Positions 26,660 to 35,755 of a stretch of DNA of 64,000 nucleotides are shown here, piece after piece (position 1 is the first letter of the stretch; each line of letters begins with the position of its first letter). The position numbers were made by a program, and so were the translations under genes. The notes under the pieces were generated by a model that worked only from the letters and a program-made list of their open reading frames with translations, was not told where the DNA came from and did not search any database. Origin of the DNA: Metabacillus lacus (GTDB lineage Bacteria; Bacillota; Bacilli; Bacillales; Bacillaceae); the NCBI RefSeq assembly GCF_009674805.1, contig NZ_WKKI01000009.1, positions 1-64,000 on the forward strand. Direction: 5' to 3'.

Positions 26660-27874
26660 ATGGATGTATGTTGTGAAAGCTGTTTTGATGATATTAAACT
26701 TATATTCGATGAATATGGAATTGAGATTCCTGAAGGTAAATGGTTCGAAGGGAACAGTAATAGTGATGCGGTTTGTTTGATTTGTAACCATGAGATTGAC
26801 TCAGAGGAATCCTATTATTTTTCAGATACAATTGATGAAGAAATATTCCATGCTATTGAAGAATTGGGAGATAGTTTATCACAAAATATTGACGCTTGTT
26901 TTAACTGTGAAGGAAATGAAATTGATTATTTTTTATATAAGTGGAATAAAGAAGCTGATAAAGATGAGTACCGAGAAAAAGTGCTAGGGACATCTGTTGA
27001 GGAATTATTATACAACCACGAAATTCCGGAAGCCTTGCATGAGACGGTAACTCAATACTTGCAATGTAAGAAATGTCGTTATGGAAAGGAAGCAATGCAT
27101 CCGAAACATAACCCAGACGGGGGAATTTTTGAGTTGTATGATGAGATTTACACCCAAAAGGAAATAGATGAATTTTGGGGATTGGATTATGAAGAGTTTT
27201 CTAATTTTGCATTACAATATGGGATAAGCTTAAATCAAGCAGAATTAAGTGATTTTAAGAAGTACATGATTGAGAACCCTTTATTAGCATTTAAACATCC
27301 AGTGGGTCAAAAGGTATATGACGTATTAAAAGCACATTTTGAAGCGAAGGATAATATTGAGCTCAAAAAAGGTCAAATATTGTACCGGGGAAGAAACCGC
27401 AAAGTGGATGGTAGAAGGTTTAATAAAGATGAAATGTGGAGCCCGCCGAAAGGTGTTTCATCACATGGACGGTATAATCTCATTGGAACGTCAGTATTAT
27501 ATTGTTCGGATAAAGTTGAAGGCATTCCTTTGGAGATACACCCTGCACATGACGAGAAAGTGGAAATTGGTGTCTTTGAGATTGAAAAAAAATTAAAGTT
27601 GTTGAACATCGACTTCTTTGAGAACTTCGGCGGGTTTTTTAGCGAAAAAGATACTAATACAAAAACTTTAAAGGATGTATATTTGCTGCCGAATTTCATT
27701 AGAGACTGTTGCTATGAAATCGGCTATCACGGAGTGCAGTACAAAGGAGTTCATGATGAGGGAAAATACACAAACTACGCTTTTTTCAACTTTGAGATGG
27801 GGGAAGATATTATAGCCAAGAAAGTATACACATTAGGAATGAAAATCAAATATTTAGTTGTTGGAGAGGACTAA
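26660..27874 (+). CDS. HEPN/RES N-terminal domain plus RES domain protein
   Basis: A 404-residue protein. The N-terminal region (about 1-160) has several CxxC pairs (CCESC, CLIC, CFNC, CKKC) and resembles the HEPN-like domain that precedes RES in long RES proteins. The C-terminal RES domain (about 230-385) has LYRGR and SHGRYNLIGTSVLYCSD, matching the R..Y residues of RES toxins. RES domains degrade NAD+ in toxin-antitoxin systems. Neither a Xre-type antitoxin nor a partner gene is adjacent; a solo abortive-infection role is inference. The ATG at 26660 follows AGGAAGTGA. Confidence 0.75.
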   Translation: MDVCCESCFDDIKLIFDEYGIEIPEGKWFEGNSNSDAVCLICNHEIDSEESYYFSDTIDEEIFHAIEELGDSLSQNIDACFNCEGNEIDYFLYKWNKEADKDEYREKVLGTSVEELLYNHEIPEALHETVTQYLQCKKCRYGKEAMHPKHNPDGGIFELYDEIYTQKEIDEFWGLDYEEFSNFALQYGISLNQAELSDFKKYMIENPLLAFKHPVGQKVYDVLKAHFEAKDNIELKKGQILYRGRNRKVDGRRFNKDEMWSPPKGVSSHGRYNLIGTSVLYCSDKVEGIPLEIHPAHDEKVEIGVFEIEKKLKLLNIDFFENFGGFFSEKDTNTKTLKDVYLLPNFIRDCCYEIGYHGVQYKGVHDEGKYTNYAFFNFEMGEDIIAKKVYTLGMKIKYLVVGED

Positions 27875-28486
27875 TTAAATAATGGGGATAAGAAGGGATG
27901 AGGTACCAGGTTATAGAAAATTTCTTAGTTCACATGAGTTGTCATATCGAAAAGTTTTAGATTACTTCCTACGTTTATTTAGATATTAGGCAAGCTCAAA
28001 CATTAAAAGTGAAAATAATAATTAACAGCTTTGGTTCGAATCATTGGTACAGAACAGGCAGTATTTTTAAATTCTTTATTTTTAGTGGCAGGCGAAACTA
28101 TCTATTTATTGATTCTTAAGTCCTCCTAAACTTCATATAAGTTATCGGTTTTTTTAAAAGCCTACTTTTAAGATAACGGGTTTACTTCAGAGGTGCAAAC
28201 AAGTAAAACACAAAGCAAATTGCACGGATTTTCACATAGAAATTCACCTTGCGGTTTTTCTTGTTATATCAATGTTTTTTTGTATTTAATTTTAAAATCA
28301 CACATCAATTCACAGGTCATTACACATTGACGGAAATAATTATTGGAGGGTATGTGATTTTGTGGTGATTTGGTAAGTGGATTTTATGGTAATTGTAAAG
28401 GTATTTGGATATTTATGTTAAAATCGACATAAGACTATCAAAGACCTTGTGAAATAATGTACTTAAAGTAACGGGGCAGTTTCGTT
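27875..28486. other. Non-coding AT-rich stretch
   Basis: About 600 bp between the RES gene and the intron-like fragment. It has frequent stops in all frames and no recognisable gene, hairpin terminator or RNA. Confidence 0.6.
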
Positions 28487-28806
28487 GTGCGAAATGTTTC
28501 TGGCTTAAATTGAGATTGGTCACAATACTCAGGTAAAGGTCGGACAGTTCTAATCCGAACTGAAGGATTATATCGAAGAATCAAATGATGGGGTAACGCC
28601 TTGAAGGGTTCTCTCTTAGTCGAATAGCACTGGATTTAGTAAGAATGATAGTGTTATAAGCTCGGTGAAAAGGCGTGAGGATTTGCCGTAACAGGTTAAG
28701 CTGACGAAAGCCTACCCGATGGGGTGGTGTAAATCATGATGCTTGAGTTGAATGAATATGGTGAGAATGCGAATAAACCTAAAAAAAAGGTTAAGCTGAC
28801 GAACTT
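28487..28806 (+). ncRNA. Possible 5' fragment of a group II intron
   Basis: It begins with GTGCG, the group II 5' consensus (GUGYG), and continues with a structured, non-coding stretch (GGTAACGCC, several GAAA-type loops, GGGGTGGTGTAAATCATGATG) that recalls intron domain I. No maturase/reverse transcriptase gene and no domain V are found; a gene fragment follows directly. If correct, it is a dead remnant. Confidence 0.4.
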
Positions 28807-28816
28807 CTGAATGTAC

Positions 28817-28981
28817 GGGTCTATACCTGCGATACATAGAAATGTGTATAATCAAACGCTTATTGTGGTAAAAAAAGACCGAAATTGGCTTATTAAACTA
28901 TACCAAAATACTCCTGCCCAGTTTCACGGAAGACCTGAATTAGTGAAACAAATGACGGAAGAACTTAGAACGTTATTATAA
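28817..28981 (+). pseudogene. 3' fragment of a SgcJ/EcaC family (DUF4440-like) gene
   Basis: An open stretch without a start encodes about 54 residues ending NTPAQFHGRPELVKQMTEEL and RTLL, the C-terminus of SgcJ/EcaC-type SnoaL-like proteins. The 5' part is missing and is replaced by intron-like sequence. Confidence 0.7.
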
Positions 28982-29186
28982 GATTAGAGAATAAATTAAA
29001 CAAGTATGGCTGTTTCGACAGCCTTTTTTTCCTTACTCAACTAACGGGTGCTTTGCTTCAATAATGGGGCAAGGCTTTTTTTCTTATTCAAGTAAATGTG
29101 GCAGTTTTGTTAAAGAAGGAATTATTTATTTCTGTATCGAATGAATAAGATAGTTAAATTCAAAGGAAGATGCGTAGGGGGATAAT

Positions 29187-29608
29187 GTGGAATCTAAGTT
29201 AATTATCTTACGAGGAAACTCTGGAGTGGAAAAACAACAACCGCAAAAGGTCTTCAAAATCATTTGGGGCGTGGAACACTCTTGGTTTCTCATGATACCG
29301 TTTGATGTGAAATGCTGAAGGTTCAAGATAGAGATGGGAACCTTTCAATTAATTTCATTGAGCAAATCGCTCGGAGATGGATGACTCAAACCGATAATAA
29401 TCAATATATACACGTTTTATAAGTACAAGGTTTGCTATTCGGATTTCTTTGATGGTAAAGATACAGGTTCTTCAAACACAAAGCATTGTGCCTAGAACTG
29501 GAAGAATCGAAACACCAAGAGAATCTGATAAATGAAAAGTCGCGCCTTGAATCAATCATGAACCAAATATCATCCTCAGATTTTTTAAAAGACAAAATTA
29601 AGGTTTAG
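29187..29608 (+). pseudogene. Decayed P-loop kinase gene and coiled-coil tail
   Basis: From a GTG at 29187 the product starts VESKLIILRGNSG; after a frameshift in the P-loop it continues KTTTAKGLQNHLGRGTLLVS and hits TGA. A third segment (EMLKVQDRDGNLSINFIEQI) follows in another frame. This is a recognisable Bacillus zeta/uridine-kinase-like ATPase broken by at least two frameshifts and a deletion. The tail at about 29500-29608 (LEESKHQENLINEKSRLES) may belong to another lost gene. Nothing else is recognised between 28982 and 29795. Confidence 0.65.
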
Positions 29609-29795
29609 AATATTTTTTCTTAACAAAGGACTTATCCGGTAAAGATAGGTCCTTTCTATGTAATACCCACTAGTAATTTCATGCTAGTAATTTAATACTA
29701 TATAAACGTTTAAAACCAAATGGTTAACTCTTTCCATTTTGTAGTCATATCAGTAAAATAGGATTAGGTGAACCGAACAACAAAGGGTGAGGAAT

Positions 29796-31553
29796 TTGTT
29801 TTTTAAAAAATTATTCAACAGAGATAAAAAGGATAACAAAAAAGTTGAAACCATTGTCGCAGAGCCAATGCATAACAAGACACCACCGCAGCTTTCTGTT
29901 TCTGCCCCTATAATGGCAAAAAAGAATCCTGAGAAAAAGCAGTCTGAGAAAAAGCATGAAAAACTATTTTCTTATAATGAAGAATCCATATATTTAGATG
30001 AATTCAAACACATTAAAACAACCCCTAAAATTCTTAAGATGTTAGAAGACATCATGGAACCTCCTAAAAGAGAGGTTGCGAATGGCATTAGTGTTACCAT
30101 TACGTTTGATGTCTCTGAGAAAAACTTTGTAAAAGATTCTATTCGATTCAGTAATATGACACATCACCAATGCGAGATGCCTCCATTCCATACTTATTAT
30201 TCCAAATTTGCTGACATGAAGAAAGAACAAAAGAATTGGTATTTTTATTGGCGTGAACAGGTATTGAATGGTCACTATCTGCCAACTGATTTGAGTTACA
30301 TATATGTTTTTGTATATGAACTCATCAATTACTCTTTTAATCAAAATGCTGCATTTAATTTGAGTATGCTTTACAGGCTTTATGAAGCTTATAGAGGTCA
30401 GCATCACATCGAACGGTTTATCTCTTTAATAGGCGATATGTTGTATGAATTAGGGGAATATCGCTTAGCTGAAAAGTGGAGCCCAAATATCCCCTCTATT
30501 CCGCCACTATATAAGCAGTTAAAGGAAAAACATGATGACCTGTCTCGAATTTCCATAACCTATTGGAAAAGTTATCTTTTTTCTTTCCGGGAATCAAAAT
30601 TTTACACGGAAAACAAAAATAAGATTTATAAAACATTCAAAGAATGCCTTCCTTTATTGGAAGCGAGTCATGTAAAACGGGACAACAAAAAGCTAATTGA
30701 TTTGTACTTTGAAAAAAGAGAGGATATGCAACAACGTTGGTTATTTCCTGGAATGGTTTCCATTCGTGGAGGTAATAATTTTATCCAATTTAAAATAGAT
30801 AATATTTATCCAACACCACTCCTTCATCAGGAAGTAGTTGCCTTTTTCAAACTCTCAGAGAATGTAACCCGATTGATGAACGGGGAAAAACGACAACTCC
30901 AAGTAGATGAGAATATCTTTCCTCCAGAACTAAAAGAGGAAATGATAACGTTCCTGTCCCGCCCTAAAGAGAAAGGACGTTTTAAGACAGTCAAGACAAA
31001 GAGTAAGGAAAAACAAGGCGGTCTGATTCCACCTAAACCAGAGGATAAACCGAAAGTAGTAATTGAATTTAATGATGATAGAATCAGGCAACTTAAAGCA
31101 GAAACAGACAACCTGGTGGACGAAGTAGAAAGAAGAGCGCAAGAACATTTAGAGAATGAAGAAGACACTAATACGCCAACAAATGAGAAACAAGAAGAAG
31201 TAGGAGAGAAACCTTCTAACGAAGAAACAAAACCTGATAAGGAAAAAGATGGATTATATAAATTTTTCACCACTTCAGGTGATGATGCGGATGAGGAGCA
31301 AGTGGAAAATTTCTTAGGGGAACTAACCGATATTGAACGGGAATTCATCCAACATTTCACCGATATGGAATGGACTAAAGCGGAAGCCACTCAATTTTTA
31401 AAGTCTAAGGGTCAAATGTTAGGTGTATTATTAAGTTCTATTAATGAAAAAGCTCAGGAATCTTTAGAAGATAACTTCCTAGAGGAAGACGGAGATACTA
31501 TTTTAATATTTGAGGAATTTGAATCGGTGGTCAACAGGATAAAGGAGAGGTAA
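29796..31553 (+). CDS. TerB-N/TerB-C-like protein of a BREX-related module
   Basis: A 585-residue soluble protein. After a charged, Lys-rich N-terminal linker (about 1-50) comes a region (about 75-250: HTYYSKFADMKKEQKNWYFY, YIYVFVYELINYSF) that resembles TerB-N domains. A low-complexity acidic linker (about 430-490) leads to a C-terminal helical region of TerB-C type (LTDIEREFIQHFTDMEWTKA). The start is TTG at 29796 behind AGGGTGAGGA; GTG at 29787 is an alternative. It is followed 6 bp later by the ATPase gene. The module's function is unproven; defence is inferred from neighbours. Confidence 0.65.
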   Translation: MFFKKLFNRDKKDNKKVETIVAEPMHNKTPPQLSVSAPIMAKKNPEKKQSEKKHEKLFSYNEESIYLDEFKHIKTTPKILKMLEDIMEPPKREVANGISVTITFDVSEKNFVKDSIRFSNMTHHQCEMPPFHTYYSKFADMKKEQKNWYFYWREQVLNGHYLPTDLSYIYVFVYELINYSFNQNAAFNLSMLYRLYEAYRGQHHIERFISLIGDMLYELGEYRLAEKWSPNIPSIPPLYKQLKEKHDDLSRISITYWKSYLFSFRESKFYTENKNKIYKTFKECLPLLEASHVKRDNKKLIDLYFEKREDMQQRWLFPGMVSIRGGNNFIQFKIDNIYPTPLLHQEVVAFFKLSENVTRLMNGEKRQLQVDENIFPPELKEEMITFLSRPKEKGRFKTVKTKSKEKQGGLIPPKPEDKPKVVIEFNDDRIRQLKAETDNLVDEVERRAQEHLENEEDTNTPTNEKQEEVGEKPSNEETKPDKEKDGLYKFFTTSGDDADEEQVENFLGELTDIEREFIQHFTDMEWTKAEATQFLKSKGQMLGVLLSSINEKAQESLEDNFLEEDGDTILIFEEFESVVNRIKER

Positions 31554-31559
31554 TGAATA

Positions 31560-32876
31560 ATGAAGATAAAGAAACGTGACTCATCCGCCATACTTAATTC
31601 TTTAAGCGGGGGTGTCGTCCCTAATCGTGGAATACAACACATTATGGTAGGACGTACTGACGAAGCGAAACAAATAATGACGGATTTAGATAACATTAAA
31701 AAAGGTTCTTCTGTTATTAAGTTCTTTATTGGACCTTTTGGTAGCGGTAAAAGCTTCATTCAAGGTTTTATCAAACAATTAGCTTTCAATGAGAAGTTTG
31801 TTGTGACATCGGCTGATTTTACGCCCGAAAGAAGATTATATGGAACAGAAAACAAAGCTGTAGCTTTGTATAGTGAACTTATGAAAAACCTTTCTACATC
31901 CACACAGCCCGATGGTAATGCGTTGCCAAGTATTTTAGACAAATGGATTAATGAAGTACAAATGAAAGTCATGCAGGAGAAAAATCTTACAACCGTCGAA
32001 TATGATAATCCTTTATTTGTGTCACAGGTGGAGCGAGAAATTACCAATGTTATTTCTAAAATGGATGAATTAACGGGCGGGTTTGATTTTGCCCGTATTC
32101 TTACTCAATATTTCCGTGGATTCGTAAAAGATAACCAGGACTTGCAGCGTAGAGCTCTTAGATGGCTACGGGGAGAATATGGTACAAGAACAGAAGCGAA
32201 AACAGATTTAGGTGTTCGAGATATCATTGATGATAATAATTGGTACAACTACATTAAAATCCTATCTCAGTTCGTTAAACAAATCGGTTATTCCGGATTG
32301 GTAGTAAACTTAGACGAAGCGATTAACCTTTACAAAATAACACACCCTCAAACGAGAGATAAAAACTACGAAACCATTCTAAAAATATATAATGATACTC
32401 TTCAAGGGAATATTGAAGGTCTTTATATTACATTTGGCGGTACGGTGGAGTTCCTAGAAGACGAAAGGCGCGGGTTATTCAGTTATGGTGCTCTAAAGCG
32501 TCGTTTAGAAACCAATAAGTTTGAAACGAGCGAATTTAGAGACCTTTCTCAACCGGTCATTAAATTAACTCCATTAAAGAATGACGAAACCTTCTTATTG
32601 TTGCAGAGACTCCGCGATATCCATGCTGCTCATAATGACTATGAGACATCCATTACGGATGGTGAAATCAAACGGTACATTGTAACGGAATACAATCGCC
32701 CTGGAGCTTCTGAACACTTAACAGTGGGTGATATCATTCGTGGATTCATAGGTGCATTAAACATCCTGCATCAGAACCCTGATTATAACCGTGAACAAAT
32801 ATTTGGTGCAGAAAAGACAGTCGAACAAGAAAAAACGCCAAGCTTCCAATCTCGATTCTCACGCACAGAAAGTTAA
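31560..32876 (+). CDS. BrxD-like ATP-binding protein (DUF2791)
   Basis: A 438-residue P-loop ATPase. Walker A is GPFGSGKS (58-65) and a Walker-B-like segment is GLVVNLDEAINLY. An ordered ATPase core with sensor-like GGTVEFLEDERRGLF fits the DUF2791 family, which includes BrxD of type 2 BREX systems. BrxD's biochemical role is not settled. It is 6 bp downstream of the TerB-like gene with AGGAGAGG overlapping the junction. No brxA, B, C, pglX or pglZ genes are nearby. Confidence 0.8.
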   Translation: MKIKKRDSSAILNSLSGGVVPNRGIQHIMVGRTDEAKQIMTDLDNIKKGSSVIKFFIGPFGSGKSFIQGFIKQLAFNEKFVVTSADFTPERRLYGTENKAVALYSELMKNLSTSTQPDGNALPSILDKWINEVQMKVMQEKNLTTVEYDNPLFVSQVEREITNVISKMDELTGGFDFARILTQYFRGFVKDNQDLQRRALRWLRGEYGTRTEAKTDLGVRDIIDDNNWYNYIKILSQFVKQIGYSGLVVNLDEAINLYKITHPQTRDKNYETILKIYNDTLQGNIEGLYITFGGTVEFLEDERRGLFSYGALKRRLETNKFETSEFRDLSQPVIKLTPLKNDETFLLLQRLRDIHAAHNDYETSITDGEIKRYIVTEYNRPGASEHLTVGDIIRGFIGALNILHQNPDYNREQIFGAEKTVEQEKTPSFQSRFSRTES

Positions 32877-33252
32877 AGTATATGAAGGATTGACAAATAT
32901 GCAGCCAAGAGTGGAAATTCCATTTGGAAAACAATAAATTGCTTTTATTGATGTTAGATAAAAATAGATTACGGTCAATTCAAGATATTGTTATTAAAAA
33001 AATCGACATAGAGTATATGGGTAATTTTAAAGCGAAGCCATTTATATCTATGCTAAAGACCTAAATGGAAATGCTATTAGACGTGATAAAAAAGGAACCA
33101 AATCATGGAGAATGCTATCCAATAACTAAATGGTTCCTTTCGGTGTTGAGGATTTTCTTTATCAACAACTGCTAAACGGTTTCGATTGGAAGAAGTATGC
33201 GAATCAATAATTTTCACAATCGCATCATGGTCAAAAGGAAAGGCGGTTTCTT
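32877..33252. other. Gap with coding debris between ATPase and helicase genes
   Basis: In one frame a short run (AIYIYAKDLNGNAIRRDKKG), a TAA and a second run (MVPFGVEDFLYQQLLNGFDW then KKYANQ) end in a stop at about 33210. It looks like a decayed small gene. No family recognised. The helicase ribosome binding site (AAAGGAAAGGCGG) lies at the end. Confidence 0.4.
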
Positions 33253-35391
33253 ATGAATTCTTTTGATTTGTTATCAAAGTTTTTACAGAAAAAGATATGG
33301 GATATGCGTTGGTCCAGTTTTACAAATATACAGGAAAAAGCCATTCCTGCTGTTCTTCAAACAGAAGATGATGTTGTGTTATCCGCTGGTACTGCTTCTG
33401 GTAAAACAGAGGCAGCTTTTTTGCCTGTTTTAACAGAAGTGGAAGCAAGTGCCGGACAAGCATTGAAGATACTTTACATATCACCTTTAAAAGCTCTTAT
33501 TAATAATCAATTTGAGCGGATAAATAAGCTTTGCGAATACATGAACATTGAAATCCATCGTTGGCACGGTGATGTTTCCCAAAGTAAAAAACAAAAGTTT
33601 ATTAAAAATCCAACAGGAATTCTCCAAATTACTCCTGAATCGATAGAAAGTTTATTTATTAATCGCCCAGGTGCATTATCTACTCTTTTTAAAGAATTAG
33701 AGTTCGTTGTTATTGATGAAATTCATTCCTTCATCGATAAAGAAAGAGGTGTGCAGTTGCGGTCTTTGTTGTCTCGAATTGAGGAGTTCGCAACGAAACG
33801 ACCTAGAATTGTCGGATTATCAGCCACAATTGGCAATTTTGATTTGGTTAAAGAGTGGATTAATTTTAAATACCCAGAAAACGTGACCATAATAGAAGAT
33901 AAGTCATCCGATAAACAATTACTTTATAGCTTGATGTTCTTTGAAACCGATAAAGATAACAAAAAACCGATAGAATTATTTGAAGATATGCGGGAAATCA
34001 CCAAAGAACAAAAGTCTATTATTTTTTGTAATAGCCGGGGAAGTGTGGAAGAGACAACTGTCTTTTTAAATCGATTAGCGGAGCGGGAAGGGATGGGAGA
34101 AACATATTATGCTCACCATTCCTCTATTGATAAAAAAGAGCGGGAATATGTAGAGAAAGTCATGTCCGAAACAAATATGCCAAAAAGCGTAGTAGCCACC
34201 AGTTCTTTAGAACTCGGTATAGATATAGGAAATGTTGATTTAGTTGTCCAATTGGATAGTACCTACACTGTATCGTCTCTGAAGCAACGTTTAGGTCGCT
34301 CAGGAAGAGAACGGGATGCTTCTCAGATGTTGCAGCTTTACAGCACCAGCAAAGACAGCTTGCTTCAGTCTCTTGCTGTTATGGAGCTTGTTCTTGATAA
34401 ATGGATTGAGCCTGCTACGGGATACGCTATACCATATGATATTCTATTTCATCAACTCATTTCAGTGTGTGCTGAGAAAAATGGTATGACAATCAAACAA
34501 CTGTTACATTTCGTTCACAACAATGATATCTTTCATTCATTAGAAAGTCATAAAGCTGAACTTCTCATTAATTACATGATTGAAAAAGACATTCTTGAAA
34601 AGTTGAGCGGAAGAGGCGAACTAATAGTAGGGATAGAAGGGGAACGAATTTTAAGAAGCAAAGAGTTTTACTCCGTCTTCATGACAAATGAAGAATACGA
34701 GGTAGTGGAAGGAACTCGCAAAATTGGTCAGGTAGACAAAACACCTTTTATATTCGAGGGAGATAACATTATTTTATCCGGACGGTTATGGACGGTTATT
34801 TCACTTGATTCAGATAGAAATAAAGCTTATGTAAGAAAAGCTGTTAATGCCAAGCCCCCAAAATATTTTGGTGACGGCGGAAAGATTCACAAGAGAATCG
34901 GTGAAAAGATGATGGAGGTTCTGTCAGGTGAAGATGAATTTGAGTATATAGATTATAAATCGAAATCTGCCCTAGAAGAGCTGCGTAGACCTTATAAACT
35001 TTATGAAGTCGGTATCCAACATCGTGCTCTTTGGAAAAATAAACGAGAGTATTTAATAGAAACCTTTACTTCTACTCAAATTACAACTACGCTTCACTGG
35101 ATGATGAGGGTACTAGATGTAAATGTTCTGGAGAGAGACTTGTTGGGAAGAATTAGATTTGAATATTCCGGTGATATAAACGACCTTTTCTTTGACTTAA
35201 AATCTTGCATATGGGATGAGAAAGAAATTGTGGAGAAAAAGAAAAAAATAAGTGATTTCCCTTCTAAATTCGCTACGTACATTCCGGAATATCTAAAAGA
35301 CGAAATGCATATAAAACACGAACTGGATTTAAAAGGAGCTCTGGAATTTCTTAATGATTTTGAATTGAAGATAATTGAACTGGAGTTTTAA
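33253..35391 (+). CDS. Lhr-like superfamily II helicase (BrxHI-type)
   Basis: A 712-residue DExH helicase. Motif I is GTASGKT (46-52), motif II VIDEIHSF, motif III GLSATIGN, and motif VI QRLGRSGRERD. The C-terminal 300 residues are a WH-containing Lhr-type extension. In type 2 BREX, an Lhr-like helicase (BrxHI) is encoded beside BrxD, so this gene and the BrxD-like ATPase upstream form a BREX-derived pair. It probably unwinds or translocates on nucleic acid. Separated from the ATPase gene by 376 bp. A terminator follows. Confidence 0.8.
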   Translation: MNSFDLLSKFLQKKIWDMRWSSFTNIQEKAIPAVLQTEDDVVLSAGTASGKTEAAFLPVLTEVEASAGQALKILYISPLKALINNQFERINKLCEYMNIEIHRWHGDVSQSKKQKFIKNPTGILQITPESIESLFINRPGALSTLFKELEFVVIDEIHSFIDKERGVQLRSLLSRIEEFATKRPRIVGLSATIGNFDLVKEWINFKYPENVTIIEDKSSDKQLLYSLMFFETDKDNKKPIELFEDMREITKEQKSIIFCNSRGSVEETTVFLNRLAEREGMGETYYAHHSSIDKKEREYVEKVMSETNMPKSVVATSSLELGIDIGNVDLVVQLDSTYTVSSLKQRLGRSGRERDASQMLQLYSTSKDSLLQSLAVMELVLDKWIEPATGYAIPYDILFHQLISVCAEKNGMTIKQLLHFVHNNDIFHSLESHKAELLINYMIEKDILEKLSGRGELIVGIEGERILRSKEFYSVFMTNEEYEVVEGTRKIGQVDKTPFIFEGDNIILSGRLWTVISLDSDRNKAYVRKAVNAKPPKYFGDGGKIHKRIGEKMMEVLSGEDEFEYIDYKSKSALEELRRPYKLYEVGIQHRALWKNKREYLIETFTSTQITTTLHWMMRVLDVNVLERDLLGRIRFEYSGDINDLFFDLKSCIWDEKEIVEKKKKISDFPSKFATYIPEYLKDEMHIKHELDLKGALEFLNDFELKIIELEF

Positions 35392-35397
35392 ACGCAA

Positions 35398-35426
35398 AAA
35401 GCCTCGTTTAGTACGGGGCTTTCTTT
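35398..35426 (+). terminator. Rho-independent terminator
   Basis: AAAGCCTCG...CGGGGCTTT followed by CTTT, just after the helicase stop codon. Confidence 0.7.
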
Positions 35427-35531
35427 AATATCCGCATATTTTTTTGGAGGGAAGAATTTTACATTTGAAAAACAAGTGGAGCAAATGCTTATTTTGCGCG
35501 CCAAAAATCGAGTTTTACAACCGTTAACATA

Positions 35532-35560
35532 AAAAAACCTATGCATTTACATAGGTTTAT
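35532..35560 (-). terminator. Rho-independent terminator (leftward)
   Basis: AAACCTATG / CATAGGTTT with a minus-strand tail of seven T. It fits termination of the leftward HNH transcript. Confidence 0.65.
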
Positions 35561-35592
35561 TTAGTAATCTAACCTTGAGTTATCAAGGTGGT

Positions 35593-35724
35593 ATGAAAGA
35601 TATTCGTGAAGCTCGTTTTGCATCTGGAATGACTTGTGTTCATTGTGGTAGCACTTCTGTTAAGCGGAACGGCAAATACAAAACACGCCATTTTCAGGCT
35701 CTCGTTATCCTGAAAGATGGTTAA
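35593..35724 (+). pseudogene. Fragment of an IS1595-type transposase
   Basis: MKDIREARFASGMTCVHCGS followed by TSVKRNGKYKTR is the N-terminal zinc-ribbon start of an IS1595-like transposase. It is frameshifted after about 35 residues and the catalytic part is missing. Confidence 0.55.
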
Positions 35725-35755
35725 GTATATCGAATTAATGGTAGAAGGCTATACT

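Noticed and set aside
29796-35391. A complete BREX system
   Set aside because: Only BrxD-like and BrxHI-like proteins are present; pglZ, brxC/pglY, pglX and pglW are absent from the window.
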